Source: Rhizobium sp. L51/94 (lineage in GTDB: Bacteria > Pseudomonadota > Alphaproteobacteria > Rhizobiales > Rhizobiaceae). From it: a DNA stretch of 64,000 bases. Shown here piece by piece: positions 34,340 through 43,161 of this stretch. The stretch covers positions 558,001 to 622,000 of the forward strand of contig NZ_CP072142.1 of the NCBI RefSeq assembly GCF_019355555.1, given 5' to 3'. Each line of letters opens with the position of its first letter. The first letter of the stretch is position 1. A model generated the notes under the pieces. The model did no database searches and was not told where the DNA came from. It worked only from the letters and a program-made list of their open reading frames with translations. The position numbers and the translations under genes were made by a program.

Positions 34340-35002
34340 CTAATCGACGACCGTGACTTGCGGCCATTGCTGCAACGCCTGCCTGCCGCCCTCTGTCAGC
34401 GCGTAGACGCCTTTTTCCACCCGTTCGAACCAGCCGTAGACGTTGCGCAGCAGGATCGTTCCCGCCTGCGGTGCTACCAGTTTCATATCCTTCGGTCGGA
34501 GAGGCCCGGCCTCGAGCGCTGCGGCGATGGCAAGTGCCTGCTGGCGGTAGGCGGTCATGACGGGAATTTTGGTCGAGCCGCCGAGCATAGGGTCGCCGCG
34601 CCGCCGCTGGTGCTCCCGGACCAGCCGCGAGCGTCGCTTGGAATTGGTTCGCGGCATCGGCGTTACCGACTGGACGATGACGCTGACCACGCCTGCATCC
34701 GAGACGCCCAGCATGCCAAAGCCCAGCCGCCGGCAGAGATCGCGATAGCGACTGTCGGATTCGCGGCCCTTGCCCTTGGCCGAAATGCGGGCGGCAATCC
34801 AGACCTCGTCGCAGACGGACGCCCGGTCGACGGCTTGCAGGACGAGTTCGAGGTTGAACGTCAGCTTCAGTTCGCAGATGACGACGATGTCAGGGTCGTC
34901 GCCGCCGAGCCCCACCACATCGCAGCCGCCGATTTCGCCTTTGACCCGGTAGCCGGCACTTTCCAGAAAGGCCTTCACGGGAAGATAAAGCGTTTTTTCC
35001 AA
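34340..35002 (-). CDS. DUF2161 family putative PD-(D/E)XK nuclease-like protein
   Basis: This 220-residue protein has a nuclease-like core: Asp in GGCDVVGL and in DDPDIVV, then ELK (VICELKLTF), matching the D-ExK pattern of the PD-(D/E)XK fold at about residues 25-50. The C-terminal 60 residues resemble a winged helix (GPLRPKDMKLVAPQAGTILLRNVYGWFERV). The family is recognised as DUF2161, widespread in Rhizobiales with no proven function. It lies between rsgA and the antiporter on the same strand with gaps near 100 bases. Nuclease activity is suggested by the motif only. Confidence 0.75.
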   Translation of the reverse strand: MEKTLYLPVKAFLESAGYRVKGEIGGCDVVGLGGDDPDIVVICELKLTFNLELVLQAVDRASVCDEVWIAARISAKGKGRESDSRYRDLCRRLGFGMLGVSDAGVVSVIVQSVTPMPRTNSKRRSRLVREHQRRRGDPMLGGSTKIPVMTAYRQQALAIAAALEAGPLRPKDMKLVAPQAGTILLRNVYGWFERVEKGVYALTEGGRQALQQWPQVTVVD

Positions 35003-35099
35003 GCTGGGTCCGACCTAAGTGATTCTGTCTCTCTTCTTTTGCAATGCCATGGCTTGCTTCGCAATGCCCGCGGAGGCCGATGCCACGTTCGAGGCGCTG

Positions 35100-36761
35100 C
35101 TAGCTGAGATAGCGCGCTTCGAGCAGATCCAGCTCCTGAACCAGTTTCCGCCCGGTCGCGCTACCGAGCTCGCGGGCGCGGACCTTGCGGAAAATCTCGC
35201 TGCGTTCTGCCCGGACTGCCGCCAGCCGCAACTGCATTTCTATCTTGGCGATCTCGCGCGACGTCGAGGCCGCATCTTCGGCACCCGTATGGATTTCCAG
35301 TCGCCGCCGATAGAATTCGGTCACCCGCGCTGCGGCCTCGACATAGAGATCCGTGTCGTCCTTGCCCTTGGCAAGGTTGTGCTGGACCTCCTCGACTTCC
35401 TTCATGGCGACCTGCGCCGCAGCGACCCGGGCTGCGTCCTCATCCTCTTCCCGCTTGGTTTCCTTCGGTAGCTCGAGGTTTCGCAGTAGCGGCGGCAGGA
35501 ATACGGTGGCGGCGATCAGCGAAAAGACAATGACCCCCATGGCGAGGAATATCGCAAGGTCTCGTCCCGGAAAAATCGATCCGTCGTTCATGGTCAAGGG
35601 CAGGGTCAGCACGCCGGCCAGCGTCAGGGCGCCTCGCACGCCGGCGACGGAAAAGGCCGCGACAATGCGCGAACTCGTCGAATCGTGCCGCCGCTTGTCT
35701 CGAAGCAGCGTCAGTTGCAGCGAAACCCAGACCCAGACGAAACGCAGGCTGGCAAGACTGACCGTCAGGGCGAGGACGTAGGCCAGCAGCCACCACGGGT
35801 TATCGTGGCCGGTCAGCTGTACCGTCTGGTCGGCGCGCGACAGGATGCCCGGCAGTTGCTCGCCGAGGAGGACAAAGATGGTGCCGTTCAAGGCAAAGGC
35901 GATCATGTCCCACACGGCACTGCGGCGAACGCGGGTGATGGCCATGGCCCGCCCCGAATTCTCCGCGATGCTCATCGTTACCCCCGCCGAGACTGCAGCG
36001 AGGATCCCGGAGCACTTTAGATGCTCCGCGAGTAGATAGGCGGCAAACGGCATGAGCAGGCTCACCAGGATCTGCGAGCCGCTTTCCTCGCCGTAGTGCT
36101 GCGAAAGGCGCGTGCTGACCGCGTTGATCGACCAGGTGACCGCGATGCCGATCACCACCCCGCCAATCGCCACCCAAAGAAAATTCAACGTTGCGTCATA
36201 GAGCGAAAACGTGCCGGTCAGGGCGGCAGCGATGGCAAAGCGCAGGCATACAAGGCCGGATGCGTCGTTGAGAAGCGATTCGCCCTCGAGGATATGCATC
36301 ATCCGCGGCGGGATCTTCACGCGCTTGGCAATGGCCGATACGGCAATCGGGTCGGTCGGAGACACAACGGCTGCGAGCGCGAAGCAGACGGCCAGCGGCA
36401 TGGCAGGTATCAGCCAGTGGACGAAAAGTCCGACGCCAAGAACCGTGAAGACGACCAGCCCGAGCGCCAATTCAAGAACGATGTTCCGGTCCCGTACCAA
36501 TTCCTCGCGCGGAATGCGCCATCCGTCGAGAAACAGCAGCGGCGGCAGGAACAGCAGGAAGAAGATATCCGGTTCCAGCGTGACGCTGAGATTTGCCGAC
36601 AGGCCGATCGCTGCGCCAAGCACGATCTGGATCAGCGGCAAAGGCAGTGTTATCGGGATAACCCGGGATACAAGGCCGCTGACGACGATGGCCAGCAACA
36701 AAACGAGGGCGGTGGTGATGACGTCCAAGAGATGCTCGTCCTTCGATTCTGCACTATTCAC
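35100..36761 (-). CDS. Na+/H+ antiporter, CPA1 family
   Basis: This 553-residue protein has about twelve membrane segments with CPA1 signatures SPTDPIAVSAI and GESLLNDASGLV; the Asn-Asp pair in the latter is the ion-binding site of electroneutral exchangers. The last 130 residues are a charged cytoplasmic tail with coiled-coil character, rich in Glu, Lys and Arg. It exchanges Na+ or K+ for H+ at the inner membrane. It lies 98 bases behind the P-type ATPase gene on the same strand, and the gap holds an imperfect palindrome at 36783-36804, so it may have its own promoter. Confidence 0.9.
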   Translation of the reverse strand: MNSAESKDEHLLDVITTALVLLLAIVVSGLVSRVIPITLPLPLIQIVLGAAIGLSANLSVTLEPDIFFLLFLPPLLFLDGWRIPREELVRDRNIVLELALGLVVFTVLGVGLFVHWLIPAMPLAVCFALAAVVSPTDPIAVSAIAKRVKIPPRMMHILEGESLLNDASGLVCLRFAIAAALTGTFSLYDATLNFLWVAIGGVVIGIAVTWSINAVSTRLSQHYGEESGSQILVSLLMPFAAYLLAEHLKCSGILAAVSAGVTMSIAENSGRAMAITRVRRSAVWDMIAFALNGTIFVLLGEQLPGILSRADQTVQLTGHDNPWWLLAYVLALTVSLASLRFVWVWVSLQLTLLRDKRRHDSTSSRIVAAFSVAGVRGALTLAGVLTLPLTMNDGSIFPGRDLAIFLAMGVIVFSLIAATVFLPPLLRNLELPKETKREEDEDAARVAAAQVAMKEVEEVQHNLAKGKDDTDLYVEAAARVTEFYRRRLEIHTGAEDAASTSREIAKIEMQLRLAAVRAERSEIFRKVRARELGSATGRKLVQELDLLEARYLS

Positions 36762-36859
36762 GTCGGGACGAACAAAAACAACGAATGCAACTGCATTGCA
36801 ATTCGCTTGCGCTGAAATTCTGCAACTAATTCATTAGCACCGTGGCGCTGGCCGCGAGA

Positions 36860-38833
36860 TCAGGCTGCCTCTAGAGCCGCCAGCGGCTCGTCGTACCGCA
36901 TCAGCCGGGCGGCATTGCCAAGCACCAGCAGGGTGCTGACATTGTGCAGGATGGCCGCCACCAGGGCGCCCTCCGTGCCGAGAAGGCCAAGGGCTGCAAG
37001 GATGACGATGGCGACCGTCCAGCCGAGGCCGATGACGACATTGGTTTGGAGGGTCTGGCGGCAAAGACGGCTTAGGCGGACTGACGTGCCGAGCCTGCGC
37101 AGATCGCTGCCGATCAGGATGATATCCGCCGAGGCAAGCGCGATGTCCGATCCGCCGACCCCCATCGCCACGCCGACGACACCCGCCTTCAGGGCAAGCG
37201 AATCGTTGATGCCATCGCCAACGACCATCGGCCGGAAACCGCTGCTGATTTCGCGCGACACCCGTGTCAGCTTGTCTTCCGGCAGTGCCTGCGCCGCAAC
37301 ATCGGTGATGCCGACTTCGGCTGCCAGGGTGTCTGCCACCGACCGACGGTCGCCTGTCAGCAGCAATTGCCGGGCTAGGCCAAGGTCACGCAGATCGGCC
37401 ATCGCCACGGAGGCCTCCGGCTTGATGGTGTCCGACAGCAGCAGCCAGCAGGCAAAGCGTCCATCGAGCGACAGGCCGGCGATTGGGCCGTCGTGGTCGG
37501 GCGGCGGGGGTGCTGCGACCGAAAGCCGGGTAAACAATTCCGCCCGGCCGAGGGCCGCTTCGCCGCCTTCGGTCATCGCCACGACACCGAGCCCCTGGAC
37601 CTCGCGCAGGCCGGTCAGCGGCAGGTAGCTCGCCTGCGGCACGAGCGAGGCGAGGGCACGGCTGACAGGGTGGCTGCTGGCAGCGCCGAGCGAGGCGGCA
37701 AGAGCCAGCAGGGTCGGTCGTTCCGCGTCGCTAACGGCATTCATCTGCTGCAAACGCAGTTGCCCGTAGGTCAGTGTTCCCGTCTTGTCGATTACCACCG
37801 ATGTCAGGTCGGCCAGTTCCTCGAGGAAGGCGGAGCCGCGAATGAGGATGCCGTGCCTTGCCGCCACCGCAATGCCGGCAACGGCCGTGGCCGGAGCGGA
37901 CAGGACGAGGGCGCAAGGGCAGGCGGCAACCAGCACGGCAAGCATGATCTGGTCGTCATAGGTGAGGAACCAGGCAAGGGCAGCAATCATCAGCACCAGT
38001 GAAAGATACTGATAGGCATAGCGCTCGAGCAGCCTCGTGATCGGCGGCTTGGCATTTTCGGCGCGTTGCATCAGGGCGATGACCTTGCCGAGGGTCGACT
38101 GCTCGCCGGTGCGCGTCACCTCGAGGCGCAGCAATCCATCGAGATTGATTACGCCGCCGAAAATGTCCATGCCGAGACTGACTTCGACAGGCACCGCTTC
38201 GCCGGTGATCGGCGCGGTGTCGAGACTGGCCTGGCCCTCGACGACGCGGCCATCCGCCGGAACGCGGTCGCCGGCCCTGACTTCCACGATGTGGCCGGGC
38301 TTCAGCGACGCATTGTCGATCTCCTCGATGTTGCCATCGGAAGTTACCCGGCGGGCAAGGCTGCGGGTTAGCTGGGCCAAGGCGTCCATCGCCTCCTTCG
38401 ATCCGATGACGCTTCGCTCCTCCAGCACATGGCCGAAGATCATGATGATCGGCAGCAATGCTGCGGTCAGAAGGTCGCCCGTGGCCCAGGCGGCGAGCAT
38501 CGCCAGCGCAATCAGCTGGTCGGTGATGCCGTGCAGGCTTGGATGGCGCAGGCTGTGCCACGCCGAGCGGATGACAGGCACGGAGACGATGATCGATGCT
38601 GCGGCAAACAACAGCTGGCCGATGCCGGCCTCGTCGGGCAGCAGCCAGCGCCAGCCAAGACCGAGTACCAGCAGCCCGACGGCCACCATGGCCAGCAGCA
38701 GCTGGAAACCGACGCTCTTCTTTTCGTTCGCTGTCAGCAGGCCGGTGCCGAAGACATGGCTGTGCGCGTGCGAATGCCCGTGGCCGTGATGGGACCCGTG
38801 ACCATGATGGGAATGTCCGGATGCCTCGCTCAT
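36860..38833 (-). CDS. P1B-type heavy-metal-transporting ATPase
   Basis: This 657-residue P-type ATPase has TGEA near 212, CPC(x)4SxP in the metal-binding helix (ACPCALVLSAP, near 304), DKTGT near 347 and GDGIND near 539. It has no CxxC metal-binding domain; instead, residues 7-26 are mostly His and Gly and could bind Zn, Co, Ni or similar ions. The last helices read LHNVSTLLVLGNAARL instead of the DxG of ZntA/CadA pumps, closer to what I recall of CtpC-like pumps, so metal specificity is open. Its ATG overlaps the stop of the SPFH gene upstream (ATGA), ending a coupled four-gene operon. Confidence 0.9.
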   Translation of the reverse strand: MSEASGHSHHGHGSHHGHGHSHAHSHVFGTGLLTANEKKSVGFQLLLAMVAVGLLVLGLGWRWLLPDEAGIGQLLFAAASIIVSVPVIRSAWHSLRHPSLHGITDQLIALAMLAAWATGDLLTAALLPIIMIFGHVLEERSVIGSKEAMDALAQLTRSLARRVTSDGNIEEIDNASLKPGHIVEVRAGDRVPADGRVVEGQASLDTAPITGEAVPVEVSLGMDIFGGVINLDGLLRLEVTRTGEQSTLGKVIALMQRAENAKPPITRLLERYAYQYLSLVLMIAALAWFLTYDDQIMLAVLVAACPCALVLSAPATAVAGIAVAARHGILIRGSAFLEELADLTSVVIDKTGTLTYGQLRLQQMNAVSDAERPTLLALAASLGAASSHPVSRALASLVPQASYLPLTGLREVQGLGVVAMTEGGEAALGRAELFTRLSVAAPPPPDHDGPIAGLSLDGRFACWLLLSDTIKPEASVAMADLRDLGLARQLLLTGDRRSVADTLAAEVGITDVAAQALPEDKLTRVSREISSGFRPMVVGDGINDSLALKAGVVGVAMGVGGSDIALASADIILIGSDLRRLGTSVRLSRLCRQTLQTNVVIGLGWTVAIVILAALGLLGTEGALVAAILHNVSTLLVLGNAARLMRYDEPLAALEAA

Positions 38834-39870
38834 TTTTCTACCCCCTGCAGAATGAGCCGGGCATCGTCGCGCGGATCGATGGTGACGATGGAGCCCGCTT
38901 GCGACAGGATGGTTGCGATCCTTGCGCGGTAGAGGCGCTGCAGCAGGCCTGGGTCGCTGTTGCTGCTTTGCGTGGTCGCAAGACCGGTGATCGTGGCTGT
39001 GTCGGTGCGGGCCTTGCCCACCCGCTCGGTTGCCTGCGCCTGGGCCAGCTTGACGACGAGATCGGCGGCCTGCGCAGCCGCCTGGTTCTGCTTTGCGGCA
39101 TCGTTACGGGCGGCAGCGATGGCCTGCTCCGCCTGCTGGCTGGCGGTCAGGACGCCGTCGAAGGCTGCAATCGCTGAAGCTGGCAATGACGACTGGACGT
39201 CTGCACGTTCAACCTCGATGCCGAGCCCGAGGCCCTGCGTTGCCAGCGCGCGAAGGCCGTCGTTGATGCCGATGACCAGGTCGGCCCGCAGCCGTTCGCG
39301 CCTCTCGGCAACCCCGCTGTCGGCGGCGACCAGCTCGGGCCTGGCGACCAGGATGCTGTCGAGATCGCGGGAGGCGCAGACCATCACCGCGCTGCGTGTC
39401 GCAAGCCGGTCCAGCGTCGGTATCACGTGAGCGCCCTGGAGGACGTAGGCAACAGGATCGGTGACGCGATAGAAGACCCTCACATCGAGATGAACGGCGC
39501 TGGCATCGGCGGTCAGCAGATAGCCCGATCCGGCCTCCGCGTCGCTCTGGAGACCTGTATTGGAAGTTACGAGGTCGGCTGTCGGTGACCTCAGCAGACC
39601 TTCGACCTTGCGCTCAATCACCTGTGCAGCATCGGGTACGAGCAAAACCCGCTCGAAAGGCTGTGGCCAGGCAAGCGTCAGGCCGGCGTTCTGGACGCGG
39701 TTCAAGGCGCCGAAACGCATCACGACAGCGCGGCTCTGGGGCGGGATCTGGCGGATATTCGATGTCGCCCAGGAGATCGCGGCTATCAGCATGATGCCGA
39801 ACATTGCCATGAAGGCGAGCCGCACTGCCTGCATATGCGGCGCCGCTTTGGTGTTTCGCATGCCGGACAT
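38830..39870 (-). CDS. SPFH/band 7 protein, HflC-like
   Basis: This 346-residue protein has one N-terminal membrane segment (about 18-36) and an SPFH domain that includes IPPQSRAVVMRFGALNRV and the stretch ADASAVHLDVRVFYRVTDPVAYVL. An Ala/Gln/Glu-rich coiled coil follows (about 235-300). HflC-type proteins form large ring complexes around membrane proteases or other partners. The gene starts one base after the stop of the HflK-like gene and overlaps the ATPase start, so its product is made in step with both. Its link to a metal pump is unusual for HflC, which normally partners FtsH. Confidence 0.87.
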   Translation of the reverse strand: MSGMRNTKAAPHMQAVRLAFMAMFGIMLIAAISWATSNIRQIPPQSRAVVMRFGALNRVQNAGLTLAWPQPFERVLLVPDAAQVIERKVEGLLRSPTADLVTSNTGLQSDAEAGSGYLLTADASAVHLDVRVFYRVTDPVAYVLQGAHVIPTLDRLATRSAVMVCASRDLDSILVARPELVAADSGVAERRERLRADLVIGINDGLRALATQGLGLGIEVERADVQSSLPASAIAAFDGVLTASQQAEQAIAAARNDAAKQNQAAAQAADLVVKLAQAQATERVGKARTDTATITGLATTQSSNSDPGLLQRLYRARIATILSQAGSIVTIDPRDDARLILQGVEK

Positions 39871-39871
39871 G

Positions 39872-40897
39872 TTACTGCTTCCCGGGGTCTGGCGAAGGCG
39901 GTGTTGGGGCTCGTGGAGCCGAGAGCGGCGGTCCGTCTATCAGGGCCCGGAACGGCGCAGCATCGGTGCGCAGGATCAGCCGCGTGTTGGCGTTGACGAT
40001 CGTTCCCAGCGTATCCAGGGATCGGAGCATCTCGTAGAGTTCGGGCGCGGTCTTGTAGGCCGCCCCGTAGATCTCGGCAGCCTCGACGCGGGACCTGGCT
40101 TCTATACCGGCCGCCTTGACCGAGGCGTCGGCCTGCAGCACCCGTGCGTCCCGTTCCGCTGCAGAGCGGATTTCCGCTGCCTGTCGCTTGCCGACCGCAG
40201 CCCGCTCGGTTGCTATCGTTTCACGCTCGGCGCGCATCCGGTCGACGGTCGCATCCAGCGTGACCGATGGCAGCGTCAGGCGCTCGATACCGACCTCGAC
40301 AACGCGGACGCCATAAGTATCAAGCAATGATTGGGCAATCTGGTCCTTCAGCCGCGATTCCAGAGCCGAAATCTGTAGCTTTGAAGGATCCGGGTTTATC
40401 AGCGCCGAGAGGTCGTAGTTGGCAGCCACGGTTTCGAGCGACGAACCGAGAAACGTGCGGATCTGGGCTGCAGCCTGGTCGGGCTGGTTCTCGACCGAGC
40501 GAACGAAGCGCTTTACGTCTTCCCCATCCGGCGGCACCTGCCAGATCGCATAGACCTCGGCAATCACGCGCAACCCGTCCCTGGTGCCGACATCCTGCAG
40601 CCCGCTCGAGGTGGACTTGGCGCGCAGGTCGACATCGATCGTCGTTTCGAAGGGCAGGGGATAGCGCAACGCCAGCCCCGGCTCGATCAGGACGCGGGTC
40701 GGATTTCCGAAGCGGGTGATGATCGTCGCTGCGCCGGAGCGAACCTGGACGACGCAGGCCGCTGCGACGACGATCAGCGCCAGTCCGACGGCGAGCACGA
40801 CCCGATACCAACGGAAGGGCATCGCCTCGCTGCCGTGCTCATGATGGTCGTGGTGATGATTGTGATCGTGATCGTCGTGCTGATGCACATGGGTCAT
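39872..40897 (-). CDS. SPFH/band 7 protein, HflK-like, with His-rich N-terminus
   Basis: This 341-residue protein begins with about 22 residues that are mostly His and Asp (MTHVHQHDDHDHNHHHDHHEHG), then a membrane segment (about 33-52) and an SPFH domain (ATIITRFGNPTRVLIEPGLALRYPLPF). A coiled coil with many Ala, Glu and Arg residues occupies about 215-290. The His cluster could bind metal ions, matching the His-rich tail of the co-encoded P-type ATPase. Its ATG overlaps the stop of the large SPFH gene upstream. Confidence 0.87.
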   Translation of the reverse strand: MTHVHQHDDHDHNHHHDHHEHGSEAMPFRWYRVVLAVGLALIVVAAACVVQVRSGAATIITRFGNPTRVLIEPGLALRYPLPFETTIDVDLRAKSTSSGLQDVGTRDGLRVIAEVYAIWQVPPDGEDVKRFVRSVENQPDQAAAQIRTFLGSSLETVAANYDLSALINPDPSKLQISALESRLKDQIAQSLLDTYGVRVVEVGIERLTLPSVTLDATVDRMRAERETIATERAAVGKRQAAEIRSAAERDARVLQADASVKAAGIEARSRVEAAEIYGAAYKTAPELYEMLRSLDTLGTIVNANTRLILRTDAAPFRALIDGPPLSAPRAPTPPSPDPGKQ

Positions 40898-42912
40898 GGC
40901 TCGACCTCGTCGTTTGCTGCGGGGGCGCCGGCCTTGGGGGCTGCGTCCGGGTCAATCGGCATCGTCATGCTTCTGAGATCGATGGTCGGCGCTATCTCTC
41001 CGCCGATGCGATGGTCGAGGATGAGCGCCTTCGCCTGGCCCAGGCCCGATGTCAGCTGAGTGAAATAGGCCTCGTCGAGGAACACCTGTCCGACGTTACG
41101 GTAAGCGGTCTGCTCGGCCTCGAACCGCAGCCTGGCGACGTCTGCCGCAGCAACGCTTTCACGCGCCGTGGCGGTGGCCTTGTCGCGCCCGAGGCTGGCG
41201 ATGCGCTGCGCCTCATTGGCCGATTGGGCGGCAAAGCCGCGCTCGCGGGCGACCAGCGCCTGTGCGGTGATCTCTGCAGCCTGGACGGCGTGGTAGGCAT
41301 TTGCGGCCCCTGCCGGCGGGTGGATGGCCTCGACCACCACTGCCAGCACTTCTATGCCGCTCTGAAGATGATCGAGGTCCGTCCGGATGGCAGCGGCAAT
41401 TTCGTCCGCCATCTCCAGCCGACCTGAGCCCAGCACATCGTCGAGGGTCCGGACGGCAAAATCATGCACCAGCACGCGACTGGCCGTCGCCTCCATCAGC
41501 GCCGGGATATCGGCCGTGTGATAGGCGGCGTCGAGGGCTGCCCGGTCGGACAGGCCGATGCGGTAGACGAAGCGCACATCCATGTTGACGATCTGGAAGC
41601 TCTGCTTGCCCTCGGACCGGCTGGCGATGATCTGCGACTTCTCGCTGATATGGGTTCCATCCCACAGCCTGTTGGCACTTGCCGGTGCCGGTCCCTCGGC
41701 ATCGGGCGCCGAAGGATCGCCGCCGTCGCTGACCACGGAGGTTGCGAGTTCGTGGACAATGCCGTTTTCGATAGGGACGATCCGTCCGAAGGGCCAGGGC
41801 AACCCGACATGCAGTCCGGGATGGATGACCGCGATGGGTCTCCCGAAGCGCTCGTAGATGCCACGTCCGCTCATCGGCACGGCGGTCACGCCGCTGAGAA
41901 GCCAGCCGACAACGGCGATCGCCAACGCGACGGCCGGGAAAGTCCTGCCGATGAAGGTCAATGCCCAGATCTGCCGCAGATCGATGCCATGCCGGGTGCG
42001 CAATTCCGTCTGCAATGCCGTCAGCGGGCGGGGCGGCCAGCGCAAGATGCCGGCAAACAGGCTTTCGGCAAGCAATTGTGGCGGCCGTTCATCGCTCTGC
42101 GGGCCAAACATCGCAACGACGGCGCGCACGGCAAACTCAAGTCCCACCAGTATCGACAGGCAGGCAAGCAGGGCCGGCACCTTGACGGCCCAGAGATAGC
42201 CGGAGCCCGCCAGCAGCAGGGAAAATGCCGAAAGCGCCAGTGTGACGATCGGCAGCCGGGCGAGGAGCATCAGCGATTGGGCTTCGGGCCATTCGTCGGC
42301 ATCGGCGGCGGCAAAGCCGCGCTCGACCACCAGCAGTCCGAAGGCGACAACCAGGCAGAGGCCGCTGATCGTACAGGCCATGGGGCCGAGGAAAAACGGC
42401 TGGGCGACCCAGGAGAGAGTGTTGAAGGCAACGAGCATCGAAAGAATAGCAAGGGCTGCAAGCGATGCTGCGCGTGCACCGAGGCGGTGTATGGAGGAGG
42501 CGGCGAGCATGGCGATCTTGCCGCTGAGACGCTCGATACGATCCTGCGACGGGCCGTCGCCGGGCTCTGTCGTGTTCCATGGTCGTAGTAGTAGGCCGCG
42601 CAGATGCTGCGACCACGCCGGTGCTGCCAGGCTCGAAAGCCCGGCCTTTCGCCGACGCCAATCGGCCACCTCGATGGCGGATCGCAGCCCGGTCGCAAAC
42701 AGCATCAGGGCTGCGGCGTTACAGCCAAAGAAGGTCGGCCAGATCGATGCGGGGGCAAATGCGCCGGTTGCCCAACTGGCAATGAGGAAGACGGCCGCAG
42801 CGAGCCATACCCGCCCGACATGCGTCGAGAGGGCACGGGCCTGGATTGCAGCGCGCTGATATCGCGGGGATGTGTCCGGATCGCTGTCCGGGCTGCCGAA
42901 GGATTTGTTCAT
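40894..42912 (-). CDS. Large multi-span membrane protein with C-terminal SPFH/band 7 domain
   Basis: This 672-residue protein starts the operon. The N-terminal half (about 30-350) has several hydrophobic segments; the C-terminal half is an HflK-type SPFH domain, from GRGIYERFGRPIAVIHPGLHVGLPWPF (near 370) through DVRFVYRIGL, ending in an Ala-rich coiled coil. HflK proteins normally have one membrane segment, so this is an expanded form. The start at 42912 is chosen for family-like length; the open frame reaches 43092 without support, and the ribosome site is weak. Its stop overlaps the next start. Confidence 0.82.
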   Translation of the reverse strand: MNKSFGSPDSDPDTSPRYQRAAIQARALSTHVGRVWLAAAVFLIASWATGAFAPASIWPTFFGCNAAALMLFATGLRSAIEVADWRRRKAGLSSLAAPAWSQHLRGLLLRPWNTTEPGDGPSQDRIERLSGKIAMLAASSIHRLGARAASLAALAILSMLVAFNTLSWVAQPFFLGPMACTISGLCLVVAFGLLVVERGFAAADADEWPEAQSLMLLARLPIVTLALSAFSLLLAGSGYLWAVKVPALLACLSILVGLEFAVRAVVAMFGPQSDERPPQLLAESLFAGILRWPPRPLTALQTELRTRHGIDLRQIWALTFIGRTFPAVALAIAVVGWLLSGVTAVPMSGRGIYERFGRPIAVIHPGLHVGLPWPFGRIVPIENGIVHELATSVVSDGGDPSAPDAEGPAPASANRLWDGTHISEKSQIIASRSEGKQSFQIVNMDVRFVYRIGLSDRAALDAAYHTADIPALMEATASRVLVHDFAVRTLDDVLGSGRLEMADEIAAAIRTDLDHLQSGIEVLAVVVEAIHPPAGAANAYHAVQAAEITAQALVARERGFAAQSANEAQRIASLGRDKATATARESVAAADVARLRFEAEQTAYRNVGQVFLDEAYFTQLTSGLGQAKALILDHRIGGEIAPTIDLRSMTMPIDPDAAPKAGAPAANDEVEP

Positions 42913-43117
42913 CTGCACTGTTCGAGCACGACGCCGCGTGTATCTGAAGACATTGGACCGGCAGGATGACCCGATCGGCAGCCAGATTACTAGGCGCCTT
43001 CCGACCCCGATGCTAGAGCCTGTCGCGTGTAGCGCTTCAATTTCGCGGCAGTAAGGTCGATGCGAAGCCACATTCCCCCATGGCGGGTGCAAGGGATAGA
43101 CAGTTCGCCCGGCAAAC

Positions 43118-43150
43118 GGGACATGCGCGCGAGTGTTGCCCGCATGTCCC
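43118..43150 (-). terminator. Hairpin downstream of fdhA
   Basis: GGGACATGCG (43118-43127) and CGCATGTCCC (43141-43150) form a perfect 10-bp stem with a 13-base loop, starting 11 bases beyond the fdhA stop on the minus strand. On that strand it is followed by GTTTG, a weak T-tract. Confidence 0.45.
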
Positions 43151-43161
43151 TCACATGCCGG

